DNA from: Klenkia marina
Lineage (GTDB): Bacteria > Actinomycetota > Actinomycetes > Mycobacteriales > Geodermatophilaceae
Direction of reading: 5' to 3'
DNA: 64,000 nucleotides
NCBI RefSeq assembly: GCF_900101025.1
Contig: NZ_FMUH01000003.1
Location: forward strand, 248,001-312,000
Positions within the stretch are counted from its first letter, which is position 1. Every line of letters starts with the position of its first letter. This document shows positions 61,944-64,000 of the stretch, one piece after another. The notes beneath the pieces are model-generated. The model was not told the DNA's origin. It was given only the letters and a program-made list of their open reading frames with translations, and ran no database searches. Both the position numbers and the translations under genes were made by a program.

Positions 61944-62569
61944 CCGATCGAGGGGTCGGCCTGCCAGTCGCTGAAGGGGATCCGGCGGATCTCCTTCAGC
62001 TCGCCGATCGTCGACCACTCGTTGCCGCCCAGGCGGGCCAGCGGGCGCAGCGCCTCGATGCGGGGCCGGCCGTCGCGCACGGCGTCGGTGTGCGCGCTGA
62101 CGTGCACCACCCGGCCGAACACGATCGTCGAGTCGCCCAGCGACAGGGTCGAGTGCAGGGTGCACTCGAGGGTGACCGGGCTGGCCGCGACCCGCTTGAC
62201 CCCCACGACGTCGCTGTCCTCGAGGACGACGCCGGTGTGCTCGGCCTCGTCCTGGTCCGGCGGGAAGTCGGTGCTCGTGGCGTTGACCTGCTCGAACAGC
62301 TCCTCGGGGGTCACGCCGATGGTGAACTCACCGGTGGCCTCGACGTTGGTCAGGCTGTCCTTGCGGCCCACGCTGGTGAACTGCACGACCGGCGGGTCGA
62401 CGCAGGCCACGGTGTAGAAGGAGTGCGGGGCCAGGTTGTGCACGCCCTCGGCCGACCGGGTGCCCACCCAGGCGATCGGCCGGGGGACGACGACGGAGTT
62501 CAGCACCCGGTAGAAGGCCTTCGGGTCCATCTCGGCGGGGTCGAAGCTGGTGCGCTCGTGTGCGGTCAC
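61922..62569 (-). CDS. Flavin reductase-like FMN-binding split-barrel protein
   Basis: A 215-residue protein of the flavin reductase-like family. AFYRVLNSVVVPRPIAWVGTRSAEGVHNLAPHSFYTVACVDPP is the FMN-binding start, with DSLTNVEATGEFTIGV and LECTLHSTLSLGDSTIVFGRVVHVS following in family order. It could provide reduced FMN to a partner oxygenase or act alone as an FMN oxidoreductase. GTG 62569 overlaps the stop of the glycosyltransferase gene, so it belongs to the cruF-glycosyltransferase operon on the minus strand. Confidence 0.88.
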   Translation of the reverse strand: MTAHERTSFDPAEMDPKAFYRVLNSVVVPRPIAWVGTRSAEGVHNLAPHSFYTVACVDPPVVQFTSVGRKDSLTNVEATGEFTIGVTPEELFEQVNATSTDFPPDQDEAEHTGVVLEDSDVVGVKRVAASPVTLECTLHSTLSLGDSTIVFGRVVHVSAHTDAVRDGRPRIEALRPLARLGGNEWSTIGELKEIRRIPFSDWQADPSIGQALRGD

Positions 62570-63735
62570 CCGGTCAGTGTGCGGCCCCGCCAGTGCAGGG
62601 TCCCGCGGTGGTGCCCGAGCACCGAGCGCACCACCAGCCCGTCGAGCACGAGCACACCGAGCGGGTGCGCGAGACTGTCGGGCCACACCCGCCCTCCGGT
62701 GCGGGCCGCGGCCACCGCGCGCCCTGCCACCCCCGCCGCGTAGCCCACCAGGCCGGCCCGGCCGCCGGCCAGCGGCGGCAGCACCCAGACGGCGGCCAGC
62801 GCGGCCCCGGCGGCCAGGCTGCCCGCGGGGGAGCCACCCAGCGCCGACCACAACGACTTCTCGTAGCCCGCGGACAGCTCGGCCCAGCCGTCGTACATGC
62901 GGGTGGTGGCCAGCGCCGACCCGTCGGCCACGACGCCCCGGCCGCCGGCCCGCTTGACCGCCCGCAGCAGAGCGATGTCCTCGAGCACCTCACCGCGCAC
63001 CGACCCGTGGCCGCCGGCGCGCTCGTAGCCCGCCCGTCGCACGGCGAGGAACTGCCCGTTGGCCGCCGCCATCGAGGGACGGCCAGGCCGCTCGGCCAGC
63101 CGCAGCGGCAACGTGGTCGCCCACAGCCACTGCTGCAGCGGCTGCACCAACCGCTCGGCGGGGGTCACCGCCAGCTGTCGGGGCCACGGGGAGACGAGGT
63201 CGAGGTCGTGCGCCTGGAGCAGGGCGACGGCGGCGGCCACCGCGTGCGGGGCGAGCCGGACGTCGGCGTCGACGAAGACCAGGACGTCGACGTCCTCCGC
63301 ACCGGCCGCGCCCTGCGCGCAGGCGTTCGGCTTGCCCAGCCACCCGGGTCGCGGCGGGGCCGCGGTGAGCACCCGGGCGCCGTGCGCCGCGGCCACCTCG
63401 GCGGTGCCGTCGGCGGAGCCGTCGTCGACGACCACGACGTCCAGGTGGGCCACCCCGGTCTGGGCCGCCAGCGCGTCGAGGCAGCCGGGGAGCTGGTGCG
63501 CCTCGTCACGCGCCGGGACGACGACCCGCACCCGCGCCGCGGTGGCCGGCGGGTCGGCCGGCGGCGTGCGCAGCAACTGGGCGTTCAGGACGGCGTGGGC
63601 GGCGCCCGCGACCGAGACGCCGGCGAGCACCCGCACCACCCGCCGTCCGTGGGCGCGCCGCCCCGGCCGCACCCGCCGACCCGTCGGAGGACGCTCAGGA
63701 CCCAGGACGTGGCTCGAACGGGTCCTGGGCGTCAT
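62566..63735 (-). CDS. GT2 family glycosyltransferase, probable carotenoid pathway
   Basis: A 389-residue glycosyltransferase. A basic N-terminus and one helix lead to a GT-A domain: VRVVVPARDEAHQLPGCLDAL, VVVDDGSADGT, the metal motif in VFVDADVRLAP, and EDIALLRAVKRAGGRG near the acceptor side; helices follow at the C-terminus. It overlaps the cruF-like gene upstream (ATGA), and similar GT2 enzymes (CruC/CrtQ type) glycosylate carotenoids, so it probably adds sugar to a hydroxylated carotenoid. The acceptor is inferred from context. Confidence 0.82.
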   Translation of the reverse strand: MTPRTRSSHVLGPERPPTGRRVRPGRRAHGRRVVRVLAGVSVAGAAHAVLNAQLLRTPPADPPATAARVRVVVPARDEAHQLPGCLDALAAQTGVAHLDVVVVDDGSADGTAEVAAAHGARVLTAAPPRPGWLGKPNACAQGAAGAEDVDVLVFVDADVRLAPHAVAAAVALLQAHDLDLVSPWPRQLAVTPAERLVQPLQQWLWATTLPLRLAERPGRPSMAAANGQFLAVRRAGYERAGGHGSVRGEVLEDIALLRAVKRAGGRGVVADGSALATTRMYDGWAELSAGYEKSLWSALGGSPAGSLAAGAALAAVWVLPPLAGGRAGLVGYAAGVAGRAVAAARTGGRVWPDSLAHPLGVLVLDGLVVRSVLGHHRGTLHWRGRTLTG

Positions 63736-64000
63736 GAGACTCCTCCGCCTCCGACGCGGGGGCGGGCGCGGGCGCGGGCGGCGAGGGCGGCCAGGACCGG
63801 CAGGCTCAGGACCACCCCCCAGGCCGCGGAGCCGGGCAGCCCCAGCCAGCCGACGTGGGCCAGGGCGCCGCCGAGCACCATCCACGCCAGAGCCACCAGC
63901 GGCGCGTGGTCGGGCAGCGTGGCCGGGCGCCCGGCCACCAGCAGGTCGAGCGCCGTCATGAGCACCAGCCCGGCCAGCAGCCAACCGGCGAGGTTGGTCA
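63732..64000 (-). CDS. cruF: CruF-like carotenoid hydratase, C-terminal part (cut by window edge)
   Basis: About 89 C-terminal codons are visible; the frame stays open to the right edge. NLAGWLLAGLVLMTALDLLV, then LVALAWMVLGGALAHVGWLG and a last helix ending in RARARPRVGGGGVS match the end of CruF/DUF422 membrane proteins, which hydrate the end groups of acyclic carotenoids. The stop overlaps the start of the glycosyltransferase gene. The family call rests on a fragment and on context. Confidence 0.7.
   Translation of the reverse strand, partial: TNLAGWLLAGLVLMTALDLLVAGRPATLPDHAPLVALAWMVLGGALAHVGWLGLPGSAAWGVVLSLPVLAALAARARARPRVGGGGVS

Overview
The window is very GC-rich, densely coded bacterial DNA. 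Gene content and order point to an actinobacterium: cytochrome bcc-aa3 genes (ctaC-ctaF, qcrCAB-ctaE), trpD, pimB', fadD15, class II DAHP synthase, PknL with PASTA repeats, an Rv2175c-type HTH protein, adenosine kinase AdoK, and many small actinobacterial DUF proteins. The carotenoid genes (crtE-crtI-crtB and a cruF/glycosyltransferase pair) and the overall style suggest a pigmented member of the Geodermatophilaceae or a close relative. That placement is inference; no rRNA gene is present. The order pimB', fadD15, SRPBCC, ArsA-like, Cys-protein, plsC, aroG, pknL, idsA-like, metF resembles the Rv2172c-Rv2204c segment of Mycobacterium tuberculosis, so most of the window is conserved core chromosome.

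Layout. 1-6 kb: pepA and gcvT (divergent), a four-gene envelope operon (holin-like, DUF3618, DUF4235, YihY), an aldo/keto reductase, DUF3043 and the Fe-S carrier ErpA. 6.5-18 kb: asnB, the respiratory genes in two convergent blocks (ctaC-ctaF and ctaE-qcrC-qcrA-qcrB) around a 1.06 kb non-coding gap, then a pseudo-receiver gene coupled to trpD. 18-26 kb: a lone RAM-domain protein coupled to a DEDDh/GIY-YIG nuclease, two secreted NlpC/P60 proteins (one fused to a VanY-type peptidase), a Ste24-like protease and PimB'. 26-33 kb: fadD15 divergent from SRPBCC, a degenerate ArsA-like ATPase, a small Cys protein and a ROK glucokinase; then a membrane protein, an acyltransferase and a VOC protein. 33-37.5 kb: an accessory-looking Baeyer-Villiger monooxygenase/hydrolase/TetR operon divergent from an SDR gene, with two TetR-type operators between them. 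37.5-47 kb: a small exoribonuclease, aroG, threonine aldolase, a secreted subtilase, endonuclease IV and pknL. 47-52.5 kb: HTH protein, crtB-crtI-crtE, metF. 53-64 kb: a lipoprotein-carrier-like protein with an ABC exporter, an HhH protein, a second asparagine synthetase, a lipase, a CDP-alcohol transferase, AdoK, a flavin reductase and the cruF/glycosyltransferase pair.

Recurring design features. Operons are tightly packed, with GTGA, ATGA or TTGA start/stop overlaps at most junctions. Many first genes have a TAnnnT -10 box ending 5-8 bases before the start codon, which implies leaderless mRNAs. Two families of dispersed GC-rich intergenic repeats each occur twice (1775/40893 and 37463/57319); one copy supplies the last codons and stop of gcvT. 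No tRNA, rRNA, CRISPR, prophage or insertion sequence was found.
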